Shown here one piece after another: positions 1 to 6,431 of a stretch of 12,114 bases of DNA (positions within the stretch are counted from its first letter, which is position 1; each line of letters begins with the position of its first letter). A program made the position numbers and the translations under genes. The notes beneath the pieces are model-generated. The model worked only from the letters and a program-made list of their open reading frames with translations. It was not told the DNA's origin and did not search any database. Source of the stretch: Verrucomicrobiota bacterium (GTDB lineage: Bacteria > Verrucomicrobiota > Verrucomicrobiia > Chthoniobacterales > UBA10450). Location of the stretch: NCBI GenBank assembly GCA_003219335.1, contig QHOF01000143.1, forward strand, positions 17,883-29,996. Direction: 5' to 3'.

Positions 1-128
1 TATCAGAAGCGGAGAAAGAAGCCAAGCCGCGAAAAAAGTAACGATTCCGTGCAGCATGCACCCCGGAATCCGTTTGGAAAAGGTGAAGCAACGATCAGTT
101 CAAAAGCAAACAAAAGGAAATCCAAATT
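1..128. other. Leader region upstream of the first secreted protein gene
   Basis: No gene could be supported here. The last 40 bases are A-rich and contain an AAGGA element at about 114-118, about 10 bases before the ATG at 129, which is a plausible ribosome binding site. The A-rich block resembles the leader of the second secreted-protein gene (about 707-742), so both genes probably carry related 5' regions. No confident promoter is seen, and the real promoter may lie before the window. Confidence 0.4.
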
Positions 129-596
129 ATGAAAAATCAAAACATTCAGTGCCATCGCGTTCCGATGGTCCTTACAGGGTTCATCCTGTTGGTCCTCCTG
201 GCGAGTTCGTCGCCAGCCGCACCTGCGCAGACGTACCGCGGCACGCTTACTGGCGGCACGTTCTACTGTAACGGCGAACCAATCGATTACACGCCCACTG
301 TCACCGGCACGTGGAACCTGATAATCGATCCACAAACGTCGGCTCAGCTTACGCTCGACGTCTTCGTCGACGGTAGGCATGACGTGGCGTTCGGGTACAA
401 TGCGTTGATACTGATCTCGCACGACGACGGCGTCTATGTGTTCTCGGCGTTCGGAGGCTTCGCGACGGCAACACTCGATACGAGTGTAACTCCGGCCAGA
501 TTTTCTTGGCACGTCGAATTCGGCATCAGCTGCCCGGATCAGAACCCCTTCAACTCGCTGACGTTCTTCGGAGTGGCGAACCGCGGAGGTGGATAG
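129..596 (+). CDS. Small secreted protein of unknown function (paralogue 1)
   Basis: A 155-residue protein I do not recognise. It begins with a typical Sec signal peptide: a short N-terminus (MKNQNIQCHR), a hydrophobic core at about 13-26 (VLTGFILLVLLA) and small residues with a likely cleavage near APAQ at 31-34. The mature part is rich in Gly, Thr and Asp with alternating hydrophobics, which suggests a small beta-sheet protein. It has two cysteines that could pair (in FYCNG and ISCPD) and ends in a Gly-rich tail. The ATG at 129 is chosen because it gives a complete signal peptide, has AAGGA upstream and matches the start of the next gene almost base for base. The mature part does not clearly align with that neighbour, so the relationship may be limited to leader and signal region. 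Export is likely; the function is unknown. Confidence 0.72.
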   Translation: MKNQNIQCHRVPMVLTGFILLVLLASSSPAAPAQTYRGTLTGGTFYCNGEPIDYTPTVTGTWNLIIDPQTSAQLTLDVFVDGRHDVAFGYNALILISHDDGVYVFSAFGGFATATLDTSVTPARFSWHVEFGISCPDQNPFNSLTFFGVANRGGG

Positions 597-689
597 GAGC
601 CTCCCTAGGATCACGCGAATTCACGAAAGGCCTGAAGTCGTCAGTTAAAGCCCAAAACCAACCAAACCATGAAAACCGGCCAGAAGTGA

Positions 690-708
690 ACTTCTCATGA
701 CGAGAAGT
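690..708 (+). terminator. Hairpin between the two secreted-protein genes
   Basis: A perfect 7-bp inverted repeat, ACTTCTC (690-696) and GAGAAGT (702-708), flanks a 5-base loop in the gap between the two tandem genes. There is no T-tract after it, so a classical intrinsic terminator is not supported. It could be an mRNA-processing or attenuation element, or a chance repeat. The rest of 597-742 holds no gene. Confidence 0.35.
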
Positions 709-742
709 CACACAAAGCCAAAACAAGAAAGAAAATCATAAT

Positions 743-1267
743 ATGAAAAATCGAAACATTCAGTTCAAACCAACAGCAGGACTTCTGATCCCGCTGCTCC
801 TCGCCTGCTTTGCGGCAGTGTTTATCTCGGCACCTACTTCGGCACGAGCAGGCGAGATGGTACCGTTCAATGGCACTGTCTCGGGTACGATCATTTCGAG
901 TGTGCCTCTGGACGAGTGCCACGTGCTTATCGAAGTCGTCAACGGGGGAAATGCGATGCAGTTGGGCCGCTTCAACGGAACGGCGGAATTCGTCCTCAAT
1001 GTCTGCGACCTGACCTATGTCGGCAGCTACGTATTTACCGGGGCCAACGGCGACAGTATTTCCGGCCCGTTCACCGGGACCCTGACCCCAACACCGATCC
1101 CGGGCGTATTCGACAACAACGAACTCGCCTTTATAACCGCCGGCACTGGCCGCTTTGCCAACGCGACTGGCACATTCAACCTGGGCGGACAAATAGATAC
1201 TAACACCGGAACTTTTTCCCTGCCCTGGCAAGGGACAATCTCCAGCGTCGGCTCGACAAGGCGGTAG
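743..1267 (+). CDS. Small secreted beta-rich protein of unknown function (paralogue 2)
   Basis: A 174-residue protein with a signal peptide: MKNRNIQ, then a hydrophobic stretch at about 14-29 (LLIPLLLACFAAVFIS), with likely cleavage after SARA near residue 36. The mature part is full of Gly and Thr with short hydrophobic strands. Near the C-terminus, GTGRFANATGTFNLGG followed by GTFSLPWQGTIS recalls small all-beta exported proteins in which GTG-RF-ATG precedes a strand pair. That likeness is a family impression, not a match I could test. The first seven residues and the 20 or so bases of the start are nearly the same as in the gene at 129, which lies 146 bp upstream on the same strand. No strong Shine-Dalgarno is visible; the leader is A-rich. 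It is probably exported to the periplasm or the medium, with function unknown. Confidence 0.72.
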   Translation: MKNRNIQFKPTAGLLIPLLLACFAAVFISAPTSARAGEMVPFNGTVSGTIISSVPLDECHVLIEVVNGGNAMQLGRFNGTAEFVLNVCDLTYVGSYVFTGANGDSISGPFTGTLTPTPIPGVFDNNELAFITAGTGRFANATGTFNLGGQIDTNTGTFSLPWQGTISSVGSTRR

Positions 1268-1357
1268 AGATTGCACTGTGTGATCCGCGCGAATGGGCAG
1301 ATGTACGCGATTCCCGAAATTCTGGCGCGACTAAACCATCCCGCGTGACGCACCGGG

Positions 1358-1384
1358 GTCATTCCGAGCCGAGCGAGGAACCTC
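1358..1384 (+). repeat. Short intergenic repeat, copy A
   Basis: This copy starts GTCATTCCGAGC and continues CGAGCGAGGAACCTC. It resembles the dispersed GTCAT(T/C)CCGAGCGAAGCGAGG(A/G)ATCT elements I know from intergenic regions of Acidobacteria and Verrucomicrobia genomes; that comparison is from memory. The copy at 1480-1508 carries the same motif on the other strand. The core can fold imperfectly into a hairpin. Confidence 0.55.
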
Positions 1385-1479
1385 ACAGTCGTAGCCTGCA
1401 TCAATACAAATTAGCGCAGCAGTTCATACGCCGAGTACGTGGCGGGCACTCTCGCTGATATGCGTGATCCTGCAGATTT

Positions 1480-1508
1480 GGAAGATCCCTCGCTTCGCTC
1501 GGGATGAC
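1480..1508 (-). repeat. Short intergenic repeat, copy B (inverted relative to copy A)
   Basis: Read on the minus strand this is GTCATCCCGAGCGAAGCGAG followed by GGATCTTCC, a near-consensus version of the dispersed element also present at 1358-1384. With copy A it forms a divergent inverted pair about 95 bp apart, so a transcript across both could fold into a long stem. It sits just downstream of the pssA-like fragment, read on the minus strand. Confidence 0.6.
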
Positions 1509-1528
1509 CGCATTACTGCCTGCCGATC

Positions 1529-1760
1529 CTATCGCGCCCGTTCGGCCGGTTCCGCGGAGGGTTCTTCGCCGATTTCTTCTTCGATTTCGCGTCGCCACTC
1601 GCGCGACAGCCATCGCCTCAGGACCCCATAAAGCAGATATGCCAGGAACAAAACTGCCGGCATCCATTCGTAATACATCGCCGTGAAAATGAGCACCACC
1701 GCGATGGCCAGAAATCGCTGCATCGATTTCGTCGCCCGCCATCTCAGTACCTTTAAGTCG
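1529..1760 (-). pseudogene. 3' fragment of a second pssA-like gene; frame intact, possible 64-aa membrane ORF
   Basis: The minus-strand frame from about 1760 to the stop at 1529-1531 encodes a sequence that aligns without gaps to the C-terminal 76 or so residues of the PssA encoded at 5604-6431. It covers two hydrophobic segments (FLAIAVVLIFTAMYY and MPAVLFLAYLLYGVL) and a charged tail (SREWRREIEEEIGEEP). The CDP-alcohol phosphatidyltransferase catalytic motif is not present, so it cannot be a synthase. The frame closes at a stop at 1781-1783, inside the pepP 3' end, and the homology begins about where pepP stops (1753). An ATG at 1723 would give a 64-residue two-span membrane protein, without a clear ribosome binding site. 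In the 38-codon core, 37 residues match PssA despite 13 silent differences. I call it a truncated duplicate, with a conserved small protein as the alternative. Confidence 0.7.
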
Positions 1761-2978
1761 CGATCGCGGACGTGAGAACCTCAGGCTCGTTATCTGTTAC
1801 CAGGACGGTATCTTCGATCCGGATGCCGCCAAGTCCGAGGCACTTCTCCGCGCGCTGCCAATCGACGCTGCGTCGATATCGGCGGCGGCGCTTCGGATCA
1901 TTGAGAATACTCGGGATGAAATACAATCCCGGCTCGACAGTTGTCACGTCTCCGGCCGCCAGCGGTAAGTCCATGCGCAGGTTTTTCAATGCCGGAGTTT
2001 CATCCTTCGGTCGTCCAGGATAACGGCCGCTCGCATCGCGAACGCCGAGACCAACCAGATGACCCAGCCCATGCGGAAAGAACAGCGTGTGCGCCCCCTG
2101 CTCGACGAGCGATTCTGCGCGACCCTTCATCAGCTTCAGATCGATCAGGCCATCGGTTAATTCAGTCGCAGCTTTTAGATGAATCTCTTTCCATTCTCTG
2201 CCGGGTAGGCAGCGCTTTATCGCGGCGCGCTCGACCGACAAAACGAGATTTAGCAAGTCGCGTTGAAACCGGGTGGGCTTCTCGCCAGCAACGAACGTCC
2301 GCGTCACGTCGATGACGTAGCGTTCAACCTCGGCGCCCGCGGAAAAATGCAGCACACCCGCGTTTGGTCCCGAGCCGATAATCGTTCCATATCCGACCGA
2401 TCGGCTCCGTGTCGGAAAAATTCCGCTTCGAGCTCAATCTGCAGTGCTCTTTCCGTAACTCCCGACGCAATGTGCTGCCGTACAGTCGAGAAGCCTGCCG
2501 CCGTCGCGGCCGCCGCTCGGCGGAGCAATCCGATTTCGAGCTCTTCCTTACTCCGCCGGGCGTGCGTAAATTGTTCGCGAACGCGCACGATGTCGCCCTC
2601 ATCGGAGCGCACTCCACGCAACTGCGCGCCTAAATTGATGATTGACCGCCCACGGCGACGCCCGAGCCAGGCCTCTAAACGCGAAACTGGTGTGCCGACT
2701 CCTTCGGTTCGTCCTTCCCACATTTTCTCCGCCTCGGTCACATCCGCCACGAAAGAAACCCAGGCGTTCGAAGAATGCTGCCGCGGATCGAATGCCAGAA
2801 CCCCGCCAGGCAAATCGATTCCTGTCAGATAGTAATACTCTGAGTGCGCCCGGAACGGATACGTTTGATCCGATCCGTCTGGGAGCGGGATGGGTTCTCC
2901 AGCGCCAATCAGCAGAAGCTCGTCGCTAAGTCCCATAGCCTTCGCAATACGTGCACGACGTTGTACAAGATGTTTCAA
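1753..2978 (-). pseudogene. pepP: Broken Xaa-Pro aminopeptidase (M24B, PepP-like)
   Basis: PepP-type enzymes release an N-terminal residue preceding proline, using two Mn ions held by Asp, Asp, His, Glu, Glu. The N-terminal half (2978 down to about 2397) has the AMP_N domain with the typical GAGEPIPLPDGSDQTYPFRA and YYLTGIDLPGGVLAFDP. The C-terminal half (about 2397 to 1753) has the catalytic part: VIDVTRTF (Asp), FPHGLGHLVGLGVRD (His), TVEPGLYF (Glu) and IRIEDTVLVT (Glu). The two halves lie in different frames: after AEFFRHGAD the conserved GYGTIIGSGPNAGVLHF is read one base off, as if one base were lost from a G run near 2397. At 2340/2341, VLHFS joins AGAEVERY directly, so the usual 15 or so residues ending in the first metal-ligand Asp (of DAGAE) are missing. 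The start is uncertain: TTG at 2978 fits the family N-terminus, and an in-frame ATG lies 13 codons inside. Either a real pseudogene or assembly errors. Confidence 0.85.
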
Positions 2979-3030
2979 ATGTCTGGTATGTTCAGTGACT
3001 CCGCAGCGTTTTGGAAATCAAAAATAGCGC

Positions 3031-3060
3031 TTGACGTTTCAATACGCACGAGCGTATTAA
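3031..3060 (+). promoter_or_regulatory. Promoter of the TetR operon
   Basis: A TTGACG -35 element (3031-3036) and TATTAA (3055-3060) are separated by 18 bp. The predicted transcript start is about 3066-3068, on top of the ATG at 3068, so the tetR-like gene would have little or no leader. No Shine-Dalgarno precedes that ATG, which agrees. The -10 element lies inside the palindromic operator. Confidence 0.5.
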
Positions 3061-3064
3061 TACG
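3041..3064. promoter_or_regulatory. Palindromic operator with three half-sites, likely bound by the TetR protein
   Basis: AATACGC (3041-3047) and GCGTATT (3052-3058) form a perfect inverted repeat with a 4-base centre. The second arm is shared with a 12-bp perfect palindrome, CGTATTAATACG (3053-3064). The result is three AATACG half-sites in alternating orientation, covering the -10 region and ending 3 bases before the start codon. This is typical of an autorepressing TetR-family site. It also lies in the 89-bp gap shared with the divergent pepP-like gene, so it might affect both. Confidence 0.65.
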
Positions 3065-3067
3065 TCC

Positions 3068-3751
3068 ATGGGTAGGCGTTCTCTACGCGGCGACATTTTG
3101 CAGGCCGGGTTGCGCGTCATGTTTCGCTCGGGTTATCACGGAGCGAGCGTGCGAGATATCTGCGCGGCCGCCCGTGCCCCGCAGGGTTCGTTCACCAATC
3201 ATTTTCGGTCGAAAGAAGCGTTCGCCGCTGAAGTTCTAGACGGGTACTTCGATTACTTGAAAGGATTGATCGGCGAGGCGTTAAATGATGAGAGTCTAAC
3301 GCCGCGCCAGCGGCTCAAGCGGTATCTCGACATCATCACGGGTAAGCTGGAACGCGATCGCTGGAAGGTTGGATGCCTGTTCGGTGATTTAAGTCGTGGA
3401 GCAAGTTCTCACAGCAATCTCTTGCGCGAGCGGCTCGATGCGATTTTTCGAGAATGGCGCACTCCTTTCGCATCGTGCATTGTGGCCGCGCAGGCTGCAG
3501 GCGAAGTCGATTCGCAGTTCGATGCCACAGAACTCGCCGAATTTTTATTGGCATCCTGGCAAGGCGCAATTCTACGAATGAAAGTGGAGCGGCGACCCGC
3601 AGCTCTTGAGCGATTCAAAACCATTGTGTTTGAAACCGTGTTCAAGGCCCGAAGTCAGCATGCCGCATCGGATCGCGCTTTGGCATTGCACGGATCGCCG
3701 ACACGTCGCCGTAGCGGACACTCTGTGCGGAAACGCAGTCGTCGGCGGTGA
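3068..3751 (+). CDS. TetR/AcrR-family transcriptional regulator
   Basis: A 227-residue TetR-family repressor. The N-terminal DNA-binding domain spans about residues 1-50: ILQAGLRVMFRSGYHGASVRDICAAA, then the recognition-helix part ARAPQGSFTNHFRSKEAFAAEVL with the family's NHF-SKE signature. The remainder is the helical ligand-binding and dimer domain (about 55-197), whose inducer cannot be predicted. The last 30 residues are an unusual Arg-rich tail (PTRRRSGHSVRKRSRRR). The ATG at 3068 gives the normal family N-terminus. There is no ribosome binding site, and a promoter plus palindrome end right at the start codon, so leaderless, self-repressed expression is likely. The stop lies 26 bp before the next gene, which belongs to the same operon. 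Regulation of the three downstream genes is inferred. Confidence 0.9.
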   Translation: MGRRSLRGDILQAGLRVMFRSGYHGASVRDICAAARAPQGSFTNHFRSKEAFAAEVLDGYFDYLKGLIGEALNDESLTPRQRLKRYLDIITGKLERDRWKVGCLFGDLSRGASSHSNLLRERLDAIFREWRTPFASCIVAAQAAGEVDSQFDATELAEFLLASWQGAILRMKVERRPAALERFKTIVFETVFKARSQHAASDRALALHGSPTRRRSGHSVRKRSRRR

Positions 3752-3777
3752 ACCTTAAAACAAGATTGGAGATGAGC

Positions 3778-4296
3778 ATGAAACAGAGATCGTTGTTTTG
3801 GACAGTTGGTATGATGACCGTCGTTGTGGCGGCCGCTGCGATGGCTGCGGAGAAGACGAAGAGTGAGCAAGCCTTTGATCGTCTGGCATCGCTCCAAGGA
3901 CAATGGGAAGGTGAAGAAAAAGGCAGTAAATTCAACGTGATTTACACGCTCACAGCAAACGGGAGCGCCTTGATGGAAGAGTTTCGACCCCACTCCGGGC
4001 CTGTGATGATTACGATGTTCACGGTCGATGGTGACCACTTGATTGCGACGCACTACTGCTCTGCCAGGAATCAACCGCACATGGTGACGTCCGCCATCAC
4101 GGATGTGCAGAAGCCGCTGGTATTTTCGCTCACCGCGATCACGGGATTGAAATCGCCAAACGATTGGCACAACACCGGCCTCACAGTCATTCAGGAGGAC
4201 AACAATCATTTGACTCAAGAATGGACCTACGAGGCCAAGGGCAAGAGCGGAAAAAGCGTGTTCCGCTTCACGCGCGTACGGCAGGGAGCGAGTTAA
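3778..4296 (+). CDS. Secreted conserved protein, lipocalin-like/DUF1579-like beta-barrel
   Basis: A 172-residue exported protein. A signal peptide (MKQRSLFWTVGMMTVVVAAAAMA) ends near AMA-AEK at about residue 23. The mature part starts FDRLASLQGQWEGEEKGSKF, which has the LxxLxGxWxG opening seen in small lipocalin-like or DUF1579-like barrels. It continues with GSALMEEF, a run of strand-like segments and THYCSARNQPHM, a conserved-looking patch whose Cys and His could bind a ligand. I chose the ATG at 3778 because GGAG (3768-3771) lies 6 bases upstream and the product then begins with a clean signal peptide; a GTG at 3748 overlapping the tetR stop is less likely. It is the second gene of the TetR operon, and its stop overlaps the next start (TAATG). 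The function is unknown; small-molecule binding is a guess from the fold. Confidence 0.78.
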   Translation: MKQRSLFWTVGMMTVVVAAAAMAAEKTKSEQAFDRLASLQGQWEGEEKGSKFNVIYTLTANGSALMEEFRPHSGPVMITMFTVDGDHLIATHYCSARNQPHMVTSAITDVQKPLVFSLTAITGLKSPNDWHNTGLTVIQEDNNHLTQEWTYEAKGKSGKSVFRFTRVRQGAS

Positions 4297-4604
4297 TGAT
4301 CGCACGATTGTGGCATGGGTGGACCAAACCCGAGAATGCCAACAGCTACGAAAAACTTCTGCGGACCGAAATCCTCCCAGGCTTCGATCGCGTCGGGGGT
4401 TACAACGGGGCGTATTTGTTCCGCGAGGACGGCGAGACTGAAACTGAGTTCGTCACATTGACCCTCTTCGAAGATTTAGAAGCTGTTCGCCGCTTCGCTG
4501 GCGAGAACTATGAGGCCGCGGTCGTGCCAGCGGAGGCGAAGAAACTTCTTTCCCGATTCGATCAGCGGTCGAAACATTACCAGATTGTCATTACTCCCGC
4601 ATGA
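4296..4604 (+). CDS. ABM-like (antibiotic biosynthesis monooxygenase fold) protein
   Basis: A 102-residue protein with the look of a dimeric alpha-beta barrel: MIARLWHGWTKPENANSYEKLLRTEILPGF at the start, then GYNGAYLFRE, EFVTLTLFEDLEAVRRFAG and ENYEAAVVPAEAKKLLSRFD. The pattern of strand, helix with YExxL, and FxxxxAVRxFAGEDYE is what I associate with ABM-domain proteins. Some of these oxidise quinols or other small molecules without a cofactor; others have no known reaction. No signal peptide is present, so it should be cytoplasmic, unlike both neighbours. The ATG at 4296 shares one base with the preceding stop and has GGAG about 7 bases upstream. The ORF is open further upstream, but that part overlaps the previous gene. 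Its last four bases (ATGA) overlap the start of the hydrolase gene, so all three are probably translated in a coupled way. Confidence 0.8.
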   Translation: MIARLWHGWTKPENANSYEKLLRTEILPGFDRVGGYNGAYLFREDGETETEFVTLTLFEDLEAVRRFAGENYEAAVVPAEAKKLLSRFDQRSKHYQIVITPA

Positions 4605-5548
4605 GACGACAGATTGCCGCGCTCACAGCCGCGTGCCTGGTCAGTTTATGTGAGTCACCTCGGCCGCCTATCTTTGCAGCGCAGGAGAATCTGGTTGACG
4701 GCAAGGTCACGCGAGATGGCACCGATCTATACTATATGATCGTTGGCTCGACTGGTGATTATGTGCTCGTGCTAAGTGGCGGTCCAGGTGAAGACATCCG
4801 GTCGATGCAAGGCGTCGCTGACGAGCTCGGCAAGAAATATCGATGTATTATGTGGGAACAACGCGGGACCGGTAGATCAAAGCTCCCGAAGTACGATCCC
4901 TCAACCATTAATCTAAGCGCATATCTCGCAGATATCGAGGCGCTCCGGAAGCACCTCCAGACGGAGAAGTTTATCGTGGTGGGAAACTCATGGGGAATGA
5001 TTCTGGGTCTTGCTTATGCAGGCACCTACTCAAGCGCGGTGCGTGCAGTAGTCACCATCGGCTCCGGTCCGATTACCTATGAATACCTAGGTGTCTTTGG
5101 CGACAATCAAAACACGCGCTTGTGGCCGTATGAATTGGAAGTGCGCGACTTCTGGCGAGAGTCTTCCCGAGAAGCAGCTAACTTTGACCGAGCTCAATTT
5201 GAACGTTTACGCGCGGCGACCTCAGCATACTTCTATGATCGAAAGAAGGCTTTGCAGATGGCTATGGAACTTAACCCCGACCATTACAATTTCCGCGTTC
5301 CTCCGGCCTTTCTCCAAGCCGAGGGAAAGTATGACATCCGGCCGAAACTCAGAAGTATTGCGGCTCCAGTTCTTCTACTGCAAGGGCGTCAGGATCTAGC
5401 GGGAGAAGCGAATATTTGTGAAGCGCACTCCTTGATCAGAAATTCGAGGCTCGCGTTCATCGACAAATGTGGGCACTTGCCATGGCTGGAGCAGCCAGAG
5501 CAAACTTGGAAAATTGTCGAGGAGTTCTTGGCGCAGCTACCGCATTAA
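4601..5548 (+). CDS. Secreted alpha/beta hydrolase (prolyl iminopeptidase-like, S33)
   Basis: A 315-residue alpha/beta-hydrolase. The N-terminus (MRRQIAALTAACLVSL) looks like a signal peptide with cleavage near FAAQ (24-28), so export is likely; Cys12 and Cys17 do not sit in a good lipobox. Catalytic features: the oxyanion-hole GGPG at 60-63, the WEQRGTGRS segment at 85-93, the nucleophile elbow GNSWG with Ser130, Asp265 in LLLQGRQD and His292 in KCGHLPW. The GGPG and GxSWG pair is typical of prolyl iminopeptidases and related S33 enzymes, though proline specificity is not proven. It is the last gene of the TetR operon, starting inside the ATGA overlap at 4601-4604. It converges with pssA and stops 55 bp before the pssA stop. 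The substrate is unknown; peptide, lactone or ester hydrolysis are all possible. Confidence 0.88.
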   Translation: MRRQIAALTAACLVSLCESPRPPIFAAQENLVDGKVTRDGTDLYYMIVGSTGDYVLVLSGGPGEDIRSMQGVADELGKKYRCIMWEQRGTGRSKLPKYDPSTINLSAYLADIEALRKHLQTEKFIVVGNSWGMILGLAYAGTYSSAVRAVVTIGSGPITYEYLGVFGDNQNTRLWPYELEVRDFWRESSREAANFDRAQFERLRAATSAYFYDRKKALQMAMELNPDHYNFRVPPAFLQAEGKYDIRPKLRSIAAPVLLLQGRQDLAGEANICEAHSLIRNSRLAFIDKCGHLPWLEQPEQTWKIVEEFLAQLPH

Positions 5549-5569
5549 CGTTCGGGTTAACGGCGCGCG

Positions 5570-5605
5570 AATCGTCGAGCGCACCTTGCGCCCGCACCGA
5601 CGATT
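5570..5605. terminator. Nested hairpin between convergent hydrolase operon and pssA
   Basis: AATCGTCG (5570-5577) pairs with CGACGATT (5598-5605), and inside it GCGCA (5579-5583) pairs with TGCGC (5587-5591). The structure fills the gap between two convergent genes, so it can act on both strands, and its right arm overlaps the pssA stop codon. No T-run follows on either side, so this is not a classical intrinsic terminator. Confidence 0.5.
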
Positions 5606-6431
5606 ACTGATCACTGATCGCGCCTTCCACAGGCGGTTCTTCGCCGATTTCTTCTTCGATCTCGCGGCGCCATTCGCGGGATAGCCATGTTCGCAGCACG
5701 CCGTAAAGCAGATACGCCAGAAACAAAACTGCCGGCATCCATTCATAATTCAGCACTGTGAAGATGAGGAGCAGGATGATGATCAGAAAACGCGGAATCG
5801 ATTTCTTCGTTTTCCAGTTCAGTGCCTTAAAACTCGGATATTCAAACCGGCTGAACATCATGAAGGATAGAAAGAGCAGCAACGGCGGCAGAACAAAGCG
5901 CCAGTTGCCAAGGCGATGTTCACCTTCAGCAAGCCAAAGCAGAAACAATGTGATCGACGCAATCAAACCCGCCGCAGCGGGAATGGGAAACCCCGTGAAA
6001 GTGTTTTGATGGTTCGCTCCGTTACGCTTGACCGTCGCGGAATTGAAACGAGCCAGGCGCAACGCGCCACAGGCGAGATAAATGAACGCGATAATCCAGC
6101 ACGCGCGCGGAAATTCCTGCAACACGACGCGGTAAACCATCAACGCCGGGGCGAGCCCGAACGAAACAATATCCGCCAGCGAATCGAATTCGCGGCCGAA
6201 TGGACTCTCGTGCCCGCCGAGCCGCGCAAGGCGTCCGTCGAGAAAATCAAAAACAAATGCGCCAAGAATGAACCAGATGGCGGCGTGAAAAAGATCAGAT
6301 GCCGCGTCTGGGTTGGAAGCTTGGAGTAAGGCGCCTTCCAAGATTTTGAGCGTTGCAGTAAATCCGCAAAACAGATTCCCCGCCGTCATCAAATTCGGCA
6401 GGAGATAGATTTTGGAGGGCTGTTCGTTCAT
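5604..6431 (-). CDS. pssA: CDP-diacylglycerol-serine O-phosphatidyltransferase
   Basis: Joins CDP-diacylglycerol and L-serine to give phosphatidylserine and CMP at the inner membrane. The 275-residue protein has the full CDP-alcohol phosphatidyltransferase motif: Asp62, Asp65-Gly66, Ala69-Arg70, Gly79, Asp83, Asp87 (in DFLDGRLAR and GREFDSLAD). The start, IYLLPNLMTAGNLFCGF, is typical of the type II PssA branch. Several hydrophobic spans follow (about 52-62, 85-101, 112-124, 152-165, 178-190, 215-245), then a charged C-terminal tail. The ATG at 6431 overlaps the psd stop by four bases (ATGA), so the two steps of phosphatidylethanolamine synthesis are translationally coupled, with the decarboxylase gene first. 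The last 76 residues have a close copy encoded at 1529-1760. Two direct ACTGATC repeats (5606-5619) cover the last codons. Confidence 0.95.
   Translation of the reverse strand: MNEQPSKIYLLPNLMTAGNLFCGFTATLKILEGALLQASNPDAASDLFHAAIWFILGAFVFDFLDGRLARLGGHESPFGREFDSLADIVSFGLAPALMVYRVVLQEFPRACWIIAFIYLACGALRLARFNSATVKRNGANHQNTFTGFPIPAAAGLIASITLFLLWLAEGEHRLGNWRFVLPPLLLFLSFMMFSRFEYPSFKALNWKTKKSIPRFLIIILLLIFTVLNYEWMPAVLFLAYLLYGVLRTWLSREWRREIEEEIGEEPPVEGAISDQ

Larger units (their letters stand above)
1268..1528. other. Gene-free intergenic region with short repeats
   Basis: I see no convincing gene here. Open frames on both strands are short and lack family features. The stretch holds two copies of a CGAGCGAAGCGAGG-type intergenic repeat in opposite orientations, annotated separately. 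It ends at the stop codon of the pssA-like fragment on the minus strand (1529). Confidence 0.6.

Noticed and set aside
3..614. Long open frame on the minus strand over the first secreted-protein gene (203 aa)
   Set aside because: It is Arg-rich, has no family features and mirrors the plus-strand gene, which has a proper signal peptide and start.
669..689. Six-codon ORF (MKTGQK) just before the hairpin at 690-708
   Set aside because: It looked like a leader peptide with an attenuator, but there is no ribosome binding site, no T-run and no run of regulatory codons.
1401..1742. 113-aa minus-strand open frame overlapping the pssA fragment
   Set aside because: It is out of frame with the PssA similarity and runs through the dispersed repeat; no sign of coding.
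3655..4305. 216-aa minus-strand open frame opposite the lipocalin-like gene
   Set aside because: The plus-strand gene has a ribosome binding site, a signal peptide and operon overlaps. The antisense product is His/Arg-rich without motifs.
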